Shown piece by piece: positions 49,561-59,927 of a stretch of DNA of 64,000 nt (positions are counted from its first letter, which is position 1; every line of letters begins with the position of its first letter). The notes beneath the pieces were generated by a model. The model ran no database searches and was not told the origin of the DNA. It saw nothing but the letters and a program-made list of their open reading frames with translations. The DNA is taken from positions 86,705 to 150,704 of the forward strand of contig NZ_PJAR01000039.1 of NCBI RefSeq assembly GCF_002836745.1, written 5' to 3'. The position numbers and the translations under genes were made by a program. This DNA is from Glaciecola sp. 33A (GTDB taxonomy: Bacteria; Pseudomonadota; Gammaproteobacteria; Enterobacterales; Alteromonadaceae).

Positions 49561-50910
49561 TTATTCAAACAATGCTTTGTGCAATACCTTCACCACATCT
49601 TCGCTGTCGGCATTGCTCACTACAAACGACAGGTTATGTGGGTTTGCACCAAAACATATCATGCGTAAATTAAAGTCCTTCACAGCCTCAAAAATTTTAC
49701 TGGATACGCCAGCAGAGCTTTGCATGTTATTACCCACAACTGTCACCACATCATATCCCTGCTCAATCGTGACATCGCAAATTGTGATTAATTCAGCGAG
49801 CGTTTCTTTGTTCATCTTTTCAGACACAGAGTTAGGCGGATTATCTAGCGTAAACGATACCGAAATCTCAGAAGTCGTGACTAAGTCCACAGACAGCTTG
49901 TGTTTAGCCATGATTGTAAAAACACTCTGTAAGAAGCCCTGAGCATACATCATCTTAGGCGTCTTAACCGTTACCATAACTTGATCTTTACGTCTGGTAA
50001 TCGCTCTATAAGCAGGTTCATGCACACAGTCTCTAACAATCCAAGTACCGCCTTTTTCAGGTTCACGGCTAGAGCCTACAAAGACTTTAATGTCTTGCCT
50101 AATCGCCGGTTCCATTGTTGCCGGATGCAGTACTTTTGCACCAAAAGTGGCCATTTCTGCGGCTTCGTCAAAACTCAGTTCAGATAAAGGGCGGGCTTTG
50201 TCGGTGATGCGAGGATCGGTTGTGTAGACGCCAATGACATCAGTCCAAATTTCACAAGTCTGGGCATCAATCGCTTCAGCTAACAGTGCCGCTGTAAAGT
50301 CAGAACCTCCGCGACCAAGTGTGGTTGTTCTACCTTGCTCATCTGCACCAACGAAACCTTGAGTCACAATCACTGAATTATATAATTCTGGGAGCAACAA
50401 CGCTTGCGCTAGCCGCCTAATAACAGCAAGATTTGGTATGGCCTGCGTAAACGTTGAGTCAGTACGAAGTACTTTTCTGACATCAAAATTAGTCGCCAAA
50501 ATATCAAACTCTCTGAGTACCGCTGCAAATAACAATGAAGACATACGCTCCCCCATCGACACTAGCGCATCTTTCAAATCGTCTCTAAAATTAATTTCTT
50601 CATGTTTTGCTAAGTCGGTCAATTCAACTAACAAAACGTTAAGCTTATCACTGACCTCTTCCGGTTTTGTTAACTTAGCGACAATGGCAAGCTCAATGAC
50701 TTTAATCTTTTCTACAATTTCTTCAATTTGTTGGCTGGTTAACGCGGTGTTCGCCAATGCCACCAAATGGTTGGTTACTCCAGCAGAAGCGCTAACCACA
50801 ACAATTCTTGTATTTGTGTTATTAGCGATTATTCGCGCACAATTCCCCATAGTGCTATATGTGGCTATGCTAGTTCCGCCAAATTTGGCAACATTCAACA
50901 CTGAATTCAT
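49561..50910 (-). CDS. lysC: aspartate kinase, monofunctional lysine-sensitive type (LysC-like)
   Basis: 449 residues, the length of E. coli aspartokinase III. It phosphorylates aspartate at the head of the lysine, threonine and methionine pathway. Seen: VAKFGGTSIATYSTM, TTLGRGGSDFTAALLAEA, WTDVIGVYTTDPR and VLHPATMEPAI, then two ACT domains (MMYAQGFLQSVFTIMAKHKLSVDLVTTSEISVSFT in pieces, and VVTVVGNNMQSSAGVSSKIF). The gap upstream is only 72 bp, so a full lysine riboswitch is not present. Confidence 0.92.
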   Translation of the reverse strand: MNSVLNVAKFGGTSIATYSTMGNCARIIANNTNTRIVVVSASAGVTNHLVALANTALTSQQIEEIVEKIKVIELAIVAKLTKPEEVSDKLNVLLVELTDLAKHEEINFRDDLKDALVSMGERMSSLLFAAVLREFDILATNFDVRKVLRTDSTFTQAIPNLAVIRRLAQALLLPELYNSVIVTQGFVGADEQGRTTTLGRGGSDFTAALLAEAIDAQTCEIWTDVIGVYTTDPRITDKARPLSELSFDEAAEMATFGAKVLHPATMEPAIRQDIKVFVGSSREPEKGGTWIVRDCVHEPAYRAITRRKDQVMVTVKTPKMMYAQGFLQSVFTIMAKHKLSVDLVTTSEISVSFTLDNPPNSVSEKMNKETLAELITICDVTIEQGYDVVTVVGNNMQSSAGVSSKIFEAVKDFNLRMICFGANPHNLSFVVSNADSEDVVKVLHKALFE

Positions 50911-50982
50911 TTACTTTTATCTTCCCTTTCATTAACCCAAAGAAACACTTTATCGACAGCGACTAAACCCCGCCAATTTATA

Positions 50983-51555
50983 CTATTTGAATGAAGCTTG
51001 CTTAACACGACCTTCTATAGAGATTTTATCACCGACTTTTATGTTATTTTTCGCAAACCATCCCTGATTCATTTCCAAGGCGTAAAGTACCTGTTTAGAT
51101 GATTTGACCGAAGTAAGGTCGTGGGGCTTCAATTGCATTATATCGATTATTTTACCATCTACGGTTATATATGCTAAATCCAGTGGAACAAAGGTATTTT
51201 TCATCCAGATACTGGCCATACGCTCAACGTCAAACTGAAAGAGCATGCCACAGTCCTCACATAAGCCTTTGCGATACATCAATCCCAATGCTCTTTCTTC
51301 AAAAGAATCGGCAAATTCAACTTGAAGAGATTTATTGGCAAACGAGATATTTATATTGCTGTCATCGGCTAGGAATGCTAACTCTTCTTCGGTTAATTCA
51401 TCGCTAGTATTGATTATGACCTGTTTTATATTGGCCTGAGCAGACTTGACTAAATCGCCGGGCTTATCATTTTGTGCGTTGGCTTGGAGTGACAATAATG
51501 ACGTAAATATAATTGCAAAAAAACCAATTATGCTGCTGTGTGAATATTTTTTCAC
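50983..51555 (-). CDS. DUF192 family periplasmic protein
   Basis: 190 residues. Seen: a signal peptide (LLSLQANAQND), a 50-residue spacer, then a DUF192 domain (LQVEFADSFEERALGLMYRKG, GMLFQFDVERMASIWMKNT, PLDLAYITVDGKII and the end KVGDKISI). The DUF192 function is not established. A CxxC pair (GLCEDCGML) replaces the usual acidic loop just before GMLF; it could bind metal or form a disulfide. It stands 72 bp upstream of lysC in the same direction. Confidence 0.8.
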   Translation of the reverse strand: MKKYSHSSIIGFFAIIFTSLLSLQANAQNDKPGDLVKSAQANIKQVIINTSDELTEEELAFLADDSNINISFANKSLQVEFADSFEERALGLMYRKGLCEDCGMLFQFDVERMASIWMKNTFVPLDLAYITVDGKIIDIMQLKPHDLTSVKSSKQVLYALEMNQGWFAKNNIKVGDKISIEGRVKQASFK

Positions 51556-51701
51556 GATCTAATCCTTGTTATTATTATGTGATTGTATTGCTCAATCACG
51601 GCATTTTTGAACAACACAGTATGTATCTAATTAAAACGCCTGTTAATTACTTTTTTATTTTTTACACAAAGAGTTCGCACTCAGGCGCAAAACAAAAGTA
51701 A

Positions 51702-51740
51702 AAAAACGCCGAGCCCCTTATATAGAGTCTCGGCGTTTTT
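51702..51740 (-). terminator. Rho-independent terminator of acnB
   Basis: A perfect 12-bp stem AAAAACGCCGAG/CTCGGCGTTTTT with a 15-nt loop, 65 bp past the acnB stop on the minus strand. It has T runs on both sides. Confidence 0.85.
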
Positions 51741-51805
51741 ACTGTTTATTACATCCGAGTAGGGGTATTAGTCCCACTGCTTACGTCATCAACATTACAC
51801 CCAGT

Positions 51806-54418
51806 TTACGCGATATTCAACGCTGGAATGATATTTGCCTTGGCTGCTTCAGCGGCTTTGCTGAACTTAGGCATGCGATCAAAGTTTAAGTAACGGAACA
51901 CTTCACCACTCATGGATTCAATTTTGCTGGCATATTCCATATATTCATTAGCGCTTGGTATACGCCCAACAATAGCGCCAACTGCCGCGATTTCAGCTGA
52001 GCACAGATATACATTCGCGCCATCACCTAAACGGTTCGGGAAGTTACGCGTTGATGTGGACAATACTGTCGCACCTGCAAGAACACGAGCCTGGTTACCC
52101 ATACATAATGAACAACCTGACATTTCCATTCTTACACCAGCTTTACCATAAATACTGAAATAGCCTTCCTCCATTAACTGAGCTTCATCCATTTTCGTTG
52201 GTGGAGACATCCACAAACGAGTTGGTAATGTGCCTTTGAATTGTTCAAGAAGCTTACCTGCAGCTCGGAAGTGACCAATGTTAGTCATACATGAGCCAAT
52301 GAATACCTCATCAACTTTATCACCAGCAACTTCAGATAATGTTCTAGCATCGTCCGGATCATTGGGACAACACAAAATGGGCTCGTTAATTTCAGCTAAA
52401 TCAATCTCAAGCACTTCTGCGTATTCTGCATCGACATCTGCTTGCATTAGTGTTGGCTTAGCTAACCATTCTTCCATTTTGCGTGCGCGACGCTCTAATG
52501 TTCTTACGTCGCCGTAGCCTTCATTTATCATCCAGCGAAGCATAGTGATATTTGAGGTCAAGTACTCGGCAATTGACTTTTCGGATAATTTAATTGTACA
52601 ACCCGCAGCAGAGCGCTCTGCAGAGGCGTCAGACAATTCGAATGCTTGCTCAACAGTCAAATCATTTAAGCCTTCAATTTCTAATATACGACCAGAAAAC
52701 GCATTGATTTTGCCTCTTTTAGCAACAGTCAACAAACCGTTCTTAATGCCATACATTGGGATAGCGTGAACTAGGTCACGAAGCGTAATACCTGGCTTCA
52801 TTTTACCTTTAAAGCGAACCAATACGGATTCAGGCATATCTAAAGGCATAACACCTGTTGCTGCTGCGAATGCAACTAAACCAGAACCGGCAGGGAATGA
52901 AATCCCCATTGGGAAACGCGTATGGGAGTCACCGCCAGTACCAACGGTGTCAGGCAATAACATGCGGTTTAGCCAAGAGTGAATAATACCATCACCCGGG
53001 CGTAATGAAACACCACCACGGTTCATAATGAAATCAGGTAATGTATGCTGAGTATCAATATCTACAGGCTTCGGATAAGCAGCAGTGTGACAGAATGACT
53101 GCATTGTTAAATCAGCAGTAAAGCCTAAACATGCTAAATCCTTAAGCTCATCGCGCGTCATAGGTCCCGTTGTATCTTGTGAGCCCACAGTGGTCATTTT
53201 AGGTTCGCAATAAGTGCCTGGGCGTATACCTTCTACACCACAGGCTTTACCGACCATTTTTTGCGCTAATGTAAAGCCTTTGTTTGATGCAGCCGGCACC
53301 AGTGGCTTGCGGAACATATCATTTGCTTCTAAGCCTAAAGCTTCGCGAGCTTTATCAGTTAAACCTCTACCGATGATAAGATTAATACGACCACCAGCAC
53401 GAACTTCATCAAGTAATACGTCTGACTTATATTCAAAAGTCGACAGTAGTTCGCCGGTTGCTGCATTTTTAACTTCACCAGCGAATGGGTAGATGTCAAT
53501 CACATCACCCATGTTTAGTTTGTCGACGTCAGCTTCAAATACCAATGCACCCGCATCTTCCATGGTGTTGTAGAAAATTGGAGCCACCTTGCCGCCGATA
53601 CAAACACCACCGCCGCGTTTATTTGGTACGCCAGGAAGATCATCGCCAAAGAACCATAATACAGAGTTTGTAGCCGATTTACGCGAGGACCCAGTGCCAA
53701 CAACATCACCAACAAATACAACCGGATGACCCATGGCTTTAATTTCTTCAATTTTTGCAAGCGGCCCTAATTCACCATGAACTTCAGGTGTTAAACCATC
53801 ACGTGTCATTTTATACATTGCCCGAGCATGCAGAGGAATATCGGGACGAGACCAAGCATCAGGTGCAGGTGATAAGTCGTCGGTGTTAGTTTCACCTGTC
53901 ACTTTAAAAACAGACATAGTGATTTTCTCGGCTAAATCATCACGACAAAAAAACCACTCGCCTTCAGCCCAAGAGTGCATAATATCAGTGGCAAATTCAT
54001 TGCCAGCTCTGTGTTTCTCTTCCACGTCATGGAAGGCATCAAACATTAACAGGGTGTGCTTGAGTTCCTCGGCAGCAAGTTCTGCTAGATCATTGTTGTC
54101 TAGTAAACCCACTAAGGTTCCGATATTGTAACCACCGTGCATGTTACCAAGTAACTGCACCGCAGCATCAGCACTAACTAAGTCGCAAGACTCTTCGCCT
54201 TTCGCTATCGCACTTAAAAACACGGCTTTAACATAAGCGGCTTCATCAACGCCCGGAGGCACGCGTTCTGAAATCAATTCTAATAAAAATGCTTCTTCGC
54301 CTGCTGGCGGATTCTTCAATAGTTCAACGAGACCAGTAACTTGCTCTGGATTCAACGGCTTTGGTGGGATACCCTCAGCGGCACGTTCTTCTGCGTGTTT
54401 ACGATAATCTTCTAACAC
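51806..54418 (-). CDS. acnB: aconitate hydratase B
   Basis: 870 residues. It isomerises citrate and isocitrate through a [4Fe-4S] cluster in the TCA cycle; the apo form can bind mRNA. Seen: the AcnB-specific N-terminal HEAT-like domain ([19 protein letters not shown]), the swivel domain ([21 protein letters not shown]), the catalytic part [21 protein letters not shown], and cluster cysteines in [12 protein letters not shown] and [14 protein letters not shown]. The start is GTG with AGAGG upstream. Terminated downstream; single-gene unit. Confidence 0.97.
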   Translation of the reverse strand: MLEDYRKHAEERAAEGIPPKPLNPEQVTGLVELLKNPPAGEEAFLLELISERVPPGVDEAAYVKAVFLSAIAKGEESCDLVSADAAVQLLGNMHGGYNIGTLVGLLDNNDLAELAAEELKHTLLMFDAFHDVEEKHRAGNEFATDIMHSWAEGEWFFCRDDLAEKITMSVFKVTGETNTDDLSPAPDAWSRPDIPLHARAMYKMTRDGLTPEVHGELGPLAKIEEIKAMGHPVVFVGDVVGTGSSRKSATNSVLWFFGDDLPGVPNKRGGGVCIGGKVAPIFYNTMEDAGALVFEADVDKLNMGDVIDIYPFAGEVKNAATGELLSTFEYKSDVLLDEVRAGGRINLIIGRGLTDKAREALGLEANDMFRKPLVPAASNKGFTLAQKMVGKACGVEGIRPGTYCEPKMTTVGSQDTTGPMTRDELKDLACLGFTADLTMQSFCHTAAYPKPVDIDTQHTLPDFIMNRGGVSLRPGDGIIHSWLNRMLLPDTVGTGGDSHTRFPMGISFPAGSGLVAFAAATGVMPLDMPESVLVRFKGKMKPGITLRDLVHAIPMYGIKNGLLTVAKRGKINAFSGRILEIEGLNDLTVEQAFELSDASAERSAAGCTIKLSEKSIAEYLTSNITMLRWMINEGYGDVRTLERRARKMEEWLAKPTLMQADVDAEYAEVLEIDLAEINEPILCCPNDPDDARTLSEVAGDKVDEVFIGSCMTNIGHFRAAGKLLEQFKGTLPTRLWMSPPTKMDEAQLMEEGYFSIYGKAGVRMEMSGCSLCMGNQARVLAGATVLSTSTRNFPNRLGDGANVYLCSAEIAAVGAIVGRIPSANEYMEYASKIESMSGEVFRYLNFDRMPKFSKAAEAAKANIIPALNIA

Positions 54419-54619
54419 TATTTAAGCCTCTTTTTGATGCTGGTTTCTGTTCATAAAAATAGAACGAACCTTCAGGAATAAACTTGATTATAAATTTCAA
54501 CTGACATTATAACGAGTAACGTCAAGAATTTGAATGACAAAAGCCTTGCAACGAACAATAGCCGATATTCATCAAACTAATTGTTTTAAGGATGTTAATG
54601 GATTTTATCTATAATAGTC

Positions 54620-55775
54620 CTATTTAGTCACTAGCTTAAAAATCTGAGCAGTGTCAGCATCGCTCAATAGTAAGATATTTCCATCACTGTCTTGTTCTAT
54701 ATCCCTAAGCCTGTATTCGAAATTTGGTAGTAAAATACGCTCATTGGACATGTTGTCACCATCTAGCATTATCGCGCGCAATTGCTGAAACTTGAGTGAA
54801 GTCACGATTAAATGTTGAGATAACGAAGGCATCTTATCAGACTCATATAGGATCATACCTGAGGGCGCAATAGAGGGAGTCCAATCAAAATCGGGTTGTT
54901 GCATTCCGGTATATTCTGTAAATGGGGTAATCACAGCGCCGGAATAATCTCGACCATTGGTGATAATTGGCCAACCATAATTATTACCTTTTTCAATCAT
55001 ATTAATTTCATCACCACCCGCAGGACCGTGCTCATGGGAAATAATCAGTCCTGAAACGCTCACTAATAATGCTTGAGGATTTCGATGCCCCAGACTAAAC
55101 ACATAGTTGGCACTGCTGTCAGGCGCTTCTTTGTTATAAAAAGGATTATCCACTAAGGCTTTACCAACATCGTTTACTCGAATTATTTTACCTAAGTGAG
55201 AAGACTTAACCTGCGCTTGCTCACGGAAATCAAACCCGTCGCCAGTAGTGATAAGAAGGCTATTATCGTCTAAAAACGCGAGGCGACCACCGTAATGCAC
55301 TGGGGTATTCTTGTCTGTTTTGACAATGAAAACGTCTTCAATTATTGAAATTTCGTCGCCCGAATCAGGCAGTTTAAACCTCACTACTTTCAGTCGATTT
55401 GAATCACTTGTGCCAGCACTATAACTTAGGTATATCCAGCCATTTAATGCAAAATCGGGATGAAAAGCCAAATCAAGGAATCCACCCTGACTATCGGCAA
55501 ACAAATCATCTATCGAAGTGGAGAAGACTTGTTTGTTCCATTGTTGGTCAAACACAATAATACTGCCGCTTCTATCAGTTACAAATATTTCATTGTCTGG
55601 AGAAAGGTTAATTGACCATGACTTAGGCAATCCATCGACAAGTAATTCAACATCAAAGTTAGTGTCGATTGCTGCTAGCGTAGCCTGAGCATATGCTGTT
55701 TGCCAATTAAACGAGGCCAGCAAATAAAGATGAAGCAATCACCTTAGTGATGAACGTGGGAAGTTTGTTTAGCAT
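54620..55775 (-). CDS. PQQ-dependent aldose sugar dehydrogenase family protein, frameshifted in its signal peptide
   Basis: The mature part (372 residues from 55738) is a six-bladed propeller of the soluble glucose/sorbosone dehydrogenase type: LAFHPDFALNGWIYLSYSAG, YGGRLAFLDDNSLLITTGDG, SLGHRNPQALLV and GPAGGDEINMIEKGNNYGWP. The frame opens with a stop codon just before 55738 and no good start. Another frame has AAGGA five bases before an ATG at 55775 and encodes MLNKLPTFITKVIASSLFAGLV, a signal-peptide start, then stops at 55707. Joined, they give a normal signal ending AYA-QA. A one-base indel between 55739 and 55707 explains this. Probable pseudogene or sequencing error. Confidence 0.75.
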
Positions 55776-55914
55776 CATTATCCTTTTTGAGATAGAAGCA
55801 CAAAGTTGCCTCATCTATATCCTACTATTAACACAATAAAACGCGAAGATAATAACCACAACTTAGGAAAAAAACATATATAGTTGCGGTAAATAAACAT
55901 GGAGCAGTAAAATT

Positions 55915-56445
55915 TTGGAAATTAACACTAACAATCATCAAAGAACTAAATTAGTGCGTTTCGGCTTATTTATTTTCCAACTATTAATTACTACTATCGT
56001 CACGTTTATCATCGCTAGTGCCTTGCACACTCAGTCCGTTCTATCTGGTTTGATTTCTGTCGGTGCTGAAATTCCCTTAGGTTTACGAATAGAGACCGTT
56101 TTTGTTGATTTTGTAGGTTTGCTTCCAACCTACGGCAGCATTGTGTTCGTTGGCATGTTGATTGCCATGACCGTCGCCATATTGATCGCAAAAAAAATAC
56201 AAGCAACGCCTCCTGAACATGCGACTGAAATGCCGCAAAAAAATCGAAAGTCAGCACTTTGGGTATATACACTCGCAGGGGCTGTGGCCATGTTTACTTT
56301 ATTGGCCGCCATGCACCCCATATTAAATGTGAGCATCATTGCCGGCGCCAGAGGATTTACAGGCTTACTCACGCAGAGCATAGCAGGAGCGATTGGCGGT
56401 GCCGTGTTTGGATTAATCAGAAGTAGAACAAACAAGTACTCCTAG
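55915..56445 (+). CDS. small polytopic membrane protein of unknown function
   Basis: 176 residues from a TTG at 55915 with GGAG upstream. Four hydrophobic segments are seen: VRFGLFIFQLLITTIVTFIIA, YGSIVFVGMLIAMTVAILIA, LWVYTLAGAVAMFTLLAAM, and a Gly-rich last one with SIAGAIGGAVFGLI. The loop between segments two and three is charged. I do not recognise a family. Start uncertain. Confidence 0.65.
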   Translation: MEINTNNHQRTKLVRFGLFIFQLLITTIVTFIIASALHTQSVLSGLISVGAEIPLGLRIETVFVDFVGLLPTYGSIVFVGMLIAMTVAILIAKKIQATPPEHATEMPQKNRKSALWVYTLAGAVAMFTLLAAMHPILNVSIIAGARGFTGLLTQSIAGAIGGAVFGLIRSRTNKYS

Positions 56446-56744
56446 TCAAAAACACCGATAAAATAAATTGATTGTTCATTCCATTTAATTGAGACTACCG
56501 TATCTCGGCTGTGACCACTGTATCACTCTGCTGTTAAAGAGACCTATTTCTACGATATCTACAGACTTGGTTATTGTTAACACAAACCCACTTTACACTC
56601 CTCTGAAATGCCCCATCAATCAAGTGATTCACGAGCTAAAGCGCTGGCTATCCTTGAAAAAGTTTGTAATGTGCAAACGTAAATTTGAGAAATACCAATA
56701 CAAAGCGCGTATCATCACCCTACCGTTCTATCTTGAGGCACGCT

Positions 56745-57689
56745 GTGTTAGATAATAAAGCCATCATCGATTTTGCATTTTCAGTCATTGGTCCCGTCAT
56801 TCTATTAATCGCATTCGGATACGGACTCTACAAAAGCGGTTTAATGACAGATGACTTTGTTGAACGAGCCAGTCGTTTAATCTTTAATTTCGCATTGCCC
56901 GCACTTTTGTTCACCACTATCAGCAAAAGCAATGTCGATGCAATGTCGCAATTGAATATATTACTAATTGGAGTGGTAGGCACAGTAACAATTTGCGCTA
57001 TTATGATGCTCGTCAGCCCTTTTCTAGTGGCTAGGCGCAGTGATCGCGGTGTTGTTATTCAAGGCGCGTTTCGCTCAAACATGGGTATTATTGGATTAGC
57101 TTATTGTTCTAATGCTTATGGCGAGGCCGGTTTGGCGTTGGGATCTATTTATTTAGGTGCAATGACAATTACCTACAATATTATTAGTGTCGGAATTTTA
57201 AATTTTTATTTAGACAGCAAAACGTCCTTTATAAAAGTAGTCAAAGGTATCATTAGTAATCCAATTATTTTATCCATCGTGGCAGCACTGCTGGTTTCTA
57301 CATTCAATGTTGAGATCCCGAACATAGCACTCAATAGCGTTGGCTACTTTGCGCAATTAACTTTACCATTAGCGCTACTGTGCACGGGCGCAGCATTGCG
57401 ATTCTCAAGCTTTAGAAGTGATGCAAAAGCGGCTGCGTTAAGTATATTCGTAAAATGTTTGGTTTACCCAAGCGTTATTGTTTTAGCTGCAATCTATTTC
57501 GATATAAGCGGCATAAAACTTGGCATTGTGTACCTTATGTCAATTGCGCCAACCGCGGCCGCAAGTTACATTATGGTGCGTAAGATAGGAGGAAACCACC
57601 AGTTGGCGGCTCATATCATTGCTATTAGCACGATATTATCAGTGCCAGTTACCATTATTGGCTATACTTTATTGACTGCTTATCTGTAA
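56745..57689 (+). CDS. AEC-family transporter (auxin efflux carrier type)
   Basis: 314 residues from a GTG at 56745 with GAGG seven bases before it; an in-frame ATG at 56685 adds 20 charged residues. About ten membrane segments: VIGPVILLIAFGYGLYKSG, RLIFNFALPALLFTTIS (the family's N-P-like break), ISNPIILSIVAALLVST, and YFAQLTLPLALLCTGAAL. Members export small carboxylates or amino acids (malate, malonate); the substrate is not readable. No linked enzyme gives a hint. The preceding 299 bp contain nothing I can support. Confidence 0.88.
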   Translation: MLDNKAIIDFAFSVIGPVILLIAFGYGLYKSGLMTDDFVERASRLIFNFALPALLFTTISKSNVDAMSQLNILLIGVVGTVTICAIMMLVSPFLVARRSDRGVVIQGAFRSNMGIIGLAYCSNAYGEAGLALGSIYLGAMTITYNIISVGILNFYLDSKTSFIKVVKGIISNPIILSIVAALLVSTFNVEIPNIALNSVGYFAQLTLPLALLCTGAALRFSSFRSDAKAAALSIFVKCLVYPSVIVLAAIYFDISGIKLGIVYLMSIAPTAAASYIMVRKIGGNHQLAAHIIAISTILSVPVTIIGYTLLTAYL

Positions 57690-57724
57690 TATTGTCGTAA
57701 CACTAACCTACAAAGAATAAATTC

Positions 57725-57846
57725 ATGGATAAAAATAAGGATATTGACAAGTGTCATTTTGAATTAACAAAAAAAATGTGTTCATTGTGGTTTTCATTTT
57801 TTGTATTTTCATCGGCTTACCCATGATTATTTTAGCCAAATGGTAA
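57725..57846 (+). pseudogene. possible 40-residue membrane peptide with a -1 base in an A8 tract
   Basis: From ATG 57725 the first frame reads MDKNKDIDKCHFELTKK, then leaves for a short tail. In the neighbouring frame from 57778 the sequence continues VFIVVFIFCIFIGLPMIILA, then KW and TAA, a clean membrane helix. The two frames meet exactly in the run of eight A at 57769-57776; nine would join them. Either a lost base, a sequencing error, or slippage on A8. No good ribosome site. It and the chemoreceptor leader are all I see in this 339-bp gap. Confidence 0.3.
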
Positions 57847-58028
57847 TACTAATTATCAAATCCTTCTTATTCTTTTTTAACATTGACCGATATATTAAGT
57901 TACTTACTCAATAGTAATGATTGTTAGCTACAATTTATATTAAGTTTACATCATCGTCGTTTATTGGAAGCTGCATCTCTGAGAGGTATCTATCTTTCAA
58001 TAAACCAAGCTAATCAATTACTTAATAA

Positions 58029-59129
58029 ATGGAACAATATATGTTTGTGTTAGCCTCAAATTATCAAAAATTGGAACGTGAAAACGCACAGTTGAAGGTT
58101 CAATTAAACGATGTGAATTCACTTTTGTCCGAGCAAAAGGCAGAAAACAACGCATTAACCCAAGAATTAAATATGCCGAATCCTAACGAGGAATTCGAAA
58201 AATCATTAGTAAAGTGTACACTCGAATCATTAGCTCAAGTTGAGGGAATAAGACAGACAGTCTTGGAATCATTCCGCAGTATTCAAGCTGAAAGTGAGTC
58301 TGTTGAAAAAATTAATATTCTATTTGATCTTTCAACTTCCTCTTTGAGTGATATCGCAAACTCAATGAGCGGTTTAAACATAAAAATGAGCAGCATGACT
58401 CAGAACATATCAGGGCTCTCTGATAAAGCTGACCATATCAATAAATTTGTTTCTACCATTACTAGCATTTCTGATCAAACAAATTTGTTAGCTCTAAACG
58501 CTGCTATCGAAGCCGCAAGAGCGGGTGATGCTGGCCGTGGGTTTAGCGTTGTGGCAGATGAAGTTCGCTCTTTAGCTACTGAAACAAATAAATCAGCAAG
58601 TGAAGTCGCTGATTTAGTTGGTAACATTATTTCTTCGACGAAAACAGCCGTCGAATCAGCAGAGGATGTTAAACACAACAATGAAACACTTTCAGTTGGT
58701 GTAAACACACTGAGTGAAAACTACAGTCACATTGTAACTAGCAGCAATAAAATGAAGTCAACTATTGAGGAATCCGCTCATCGAACATTCATTCAAACCG
58801 TCAAGTTAGACCATATCGTTTGGAAAAGTGAAGTTTATGCAGTGATCCATGGGGTGAGTAACAAATCAGCTCAAGACTTTGTCAGCCACAAAAATTGTCG
58901 ACTAGGGCAGTGGTACGATACAAATGGCATGCAAAAATATTCAAGCGTTGGATCGTTTAGAAGCCTCGACCAGCCTCATGCTGAAGTTCACAATGAAGGT
59001 GCTAAAGCAATTGAAGCCTTTGCGAATCATAATCAAGGGCAAACAATAACGGCCTTGCAAAAAATGGAAAGTGCAAGTCAAAGATTGCTGGGATATTTAG
59101 ACGATATTGCCAATTTTCGTCAAGCCTAA
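58029..59129 (+). CDS. soluble chemoreceptor with C-terminal zinc-binding CZB domain
   Basis: 366 residues, no membrane segment. Seen: a coiled-coil start (about 10-48), the MCP signalling hairpin with [20 protein letters not shown] and [12 protein letters not shown], and a C-terminal CZB domain with the zinc ligands His262 (KLDHIVWK), Cys290 ([10 protein letters not shown]), His317 (LDQPH) and His321 (AEVH). CZB receptors such as TlpD of Helicobacter sense reactive oxidants such as hypochlorous acid, or zinc, in the cytoplasm. ATG 58029 or 58041. Confidence 0.92.
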   Translation: MEQYMFVLASNYQKLERENAQLKVQLNDVNSLLSEQKAENNALTQELNMPNPNEEFEKSLVKCTLESLAQVEGIRQTVLESFRSIQAESESVEKINILFDLSTSSLSDIANSMSGLNIKMSSMTQNISGLSDKADHINKFVSTITSISDQTNLLALNAAIEAARAGDAGRGFSVVADEVRSLATETNKSASEVADLVGNIISSTKTAVESAEDVKHNNETLSVGVNTLSENYSHIVTSSNKMKSTIEESAHRTFIQTVKLDHIVWKSEVYAVIHGVSNKSAQDFVSHKNCRLGQWYDTNGMQKYSSVGSFRSLDQPHAEVHNEGAKAIEAFANHNQGQTITALQKMESASQRLLGYLDDIANFRQA

Positions 59130-59144
59130 GCAGCTATTCGTTAT

Positions 59145-59175
59145 ACTGGCCTAAGTAATTATTCATCGGGCCAGT
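59145..59175 (+). terminator. hairpin after the CZB chemoreceptor
   Basis: A 7-bp stem ACTGGCC/GGCCAGT with a 17-nt loop, then CTCACTTTTTC. It lies between convergent genes; a likely terminator for the plus-strand gene. Confidence 0.45.
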
Positions 59176-59184
59176 CTCACTTTT

Positions 59185-59901
59185 TCATTCAGATAATGCC
59201 AATTCAACAGCCGCTTTAGTGTGTAATTCTGTTGTATTAAATAATGGTGCTTGTGGTAAGTCTTCTGGTTGTAGCAACAAAAATATTTCAGTGCAACCTA
59301 GTATGATCCCCTGCGCACCTGCTGATAGTAGATTTTCACACACTTTGATATAAGCTTGTTTTGAAGCCGCTGTTATTTTCCCTCTAACTAGTTCATCAAA
59401 GATAATTTTATCTACTATGATTTGCTCTTCTTCACTTGGTGAAATCACATCGATATCGAATTTTTGCTTAAAACGGTCTTTTATATAATTTGCTTGCATT
59501 ACCGGTTTTGTCCCTAAAATACCGACTTTCTTGAGTTCTGCTTCCTTTATTGCTTGTCCTGTCGGATCACTAATATGAATAAACGGAATGTTAACCACCG
59601 TATCAATATTATCAAGAACACAGTGCATTGTATTACTCACACAAATCAGCATGTCCGCTCCACCAAGTTCCGCGCCCTTTGCCTTGGTTTCAATATAGGT
59701 GCGAGCTTCATCCCATAATCCATTTCTGACATAATATTCAATATTACCAAAATTGAGACCTTGAATGAGTGTCTCTGCAATTTCCCAACCGCCTAAGCGC
59801 TGATTTACTAATTCATTGATCATTCGATAATATTCAGACGTTGCTTGATTACTCATACCACCAAGAATACCGATTGTTTTCATTTTAGTCGGTCGAGTCA
59901 T
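59185..59901 (-). CDS. aspartate/glutamate racemase family protein
   Basis: 238 residues. Seen: the family start KTIGILGGMSNQATSEYY, the first active-site motif as CVSNTMHCV, and the second as GIILGCTEIFLLL. In classical PLP-independent racemases both motifs have a catalytic Cys; here Cys203 is kept but the first position is Ser89. E. coli YgeA, a broad amino-acid racemase, has Thr there, so activity is still possible. AAGGAA before the ATG supports the start. 26 bp downstream of the outer-membrane barrel gene, probably co-transcribed. Confidence 0.85.
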   Translation of the reverse strand: MTRPTKMKTIGILGGMSNQATSEYYRMINELVNQRLGGWEIAETLIQGLNFGNIEYYVRNGLWDEARTYIETKAKGAELGGADMLICVSNTMHCVLDNIDTVVNIPFIHISDPTGQAIKEAELKKVGILGTKPVMQANYIKDRFKQKFDIDVISPSEEEQIIVDKIIFDELVRGKITAASKQAYIKVCENLLSAGAQGIILGCTEIFLLLQPEDLPQAPLFNTTELHTKAAVELALSE

Positions 59902-59927
59902 AATAGTTCCTTTAAATACGCTTCTTG

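Noticed and set aside
50911..50982. Lysine riboswitch before lysC
   Set aside because: Only 72 bp are available before the next gene; the riboswitch needs about 170 nt.
58029..59129. FliA promoter before the CZB chemoreceptor (TTAAGTTT, N11, GTTTATTG)
   Set aside because: The -35 half is good but the -10 half matches only three of eight consensus positions.
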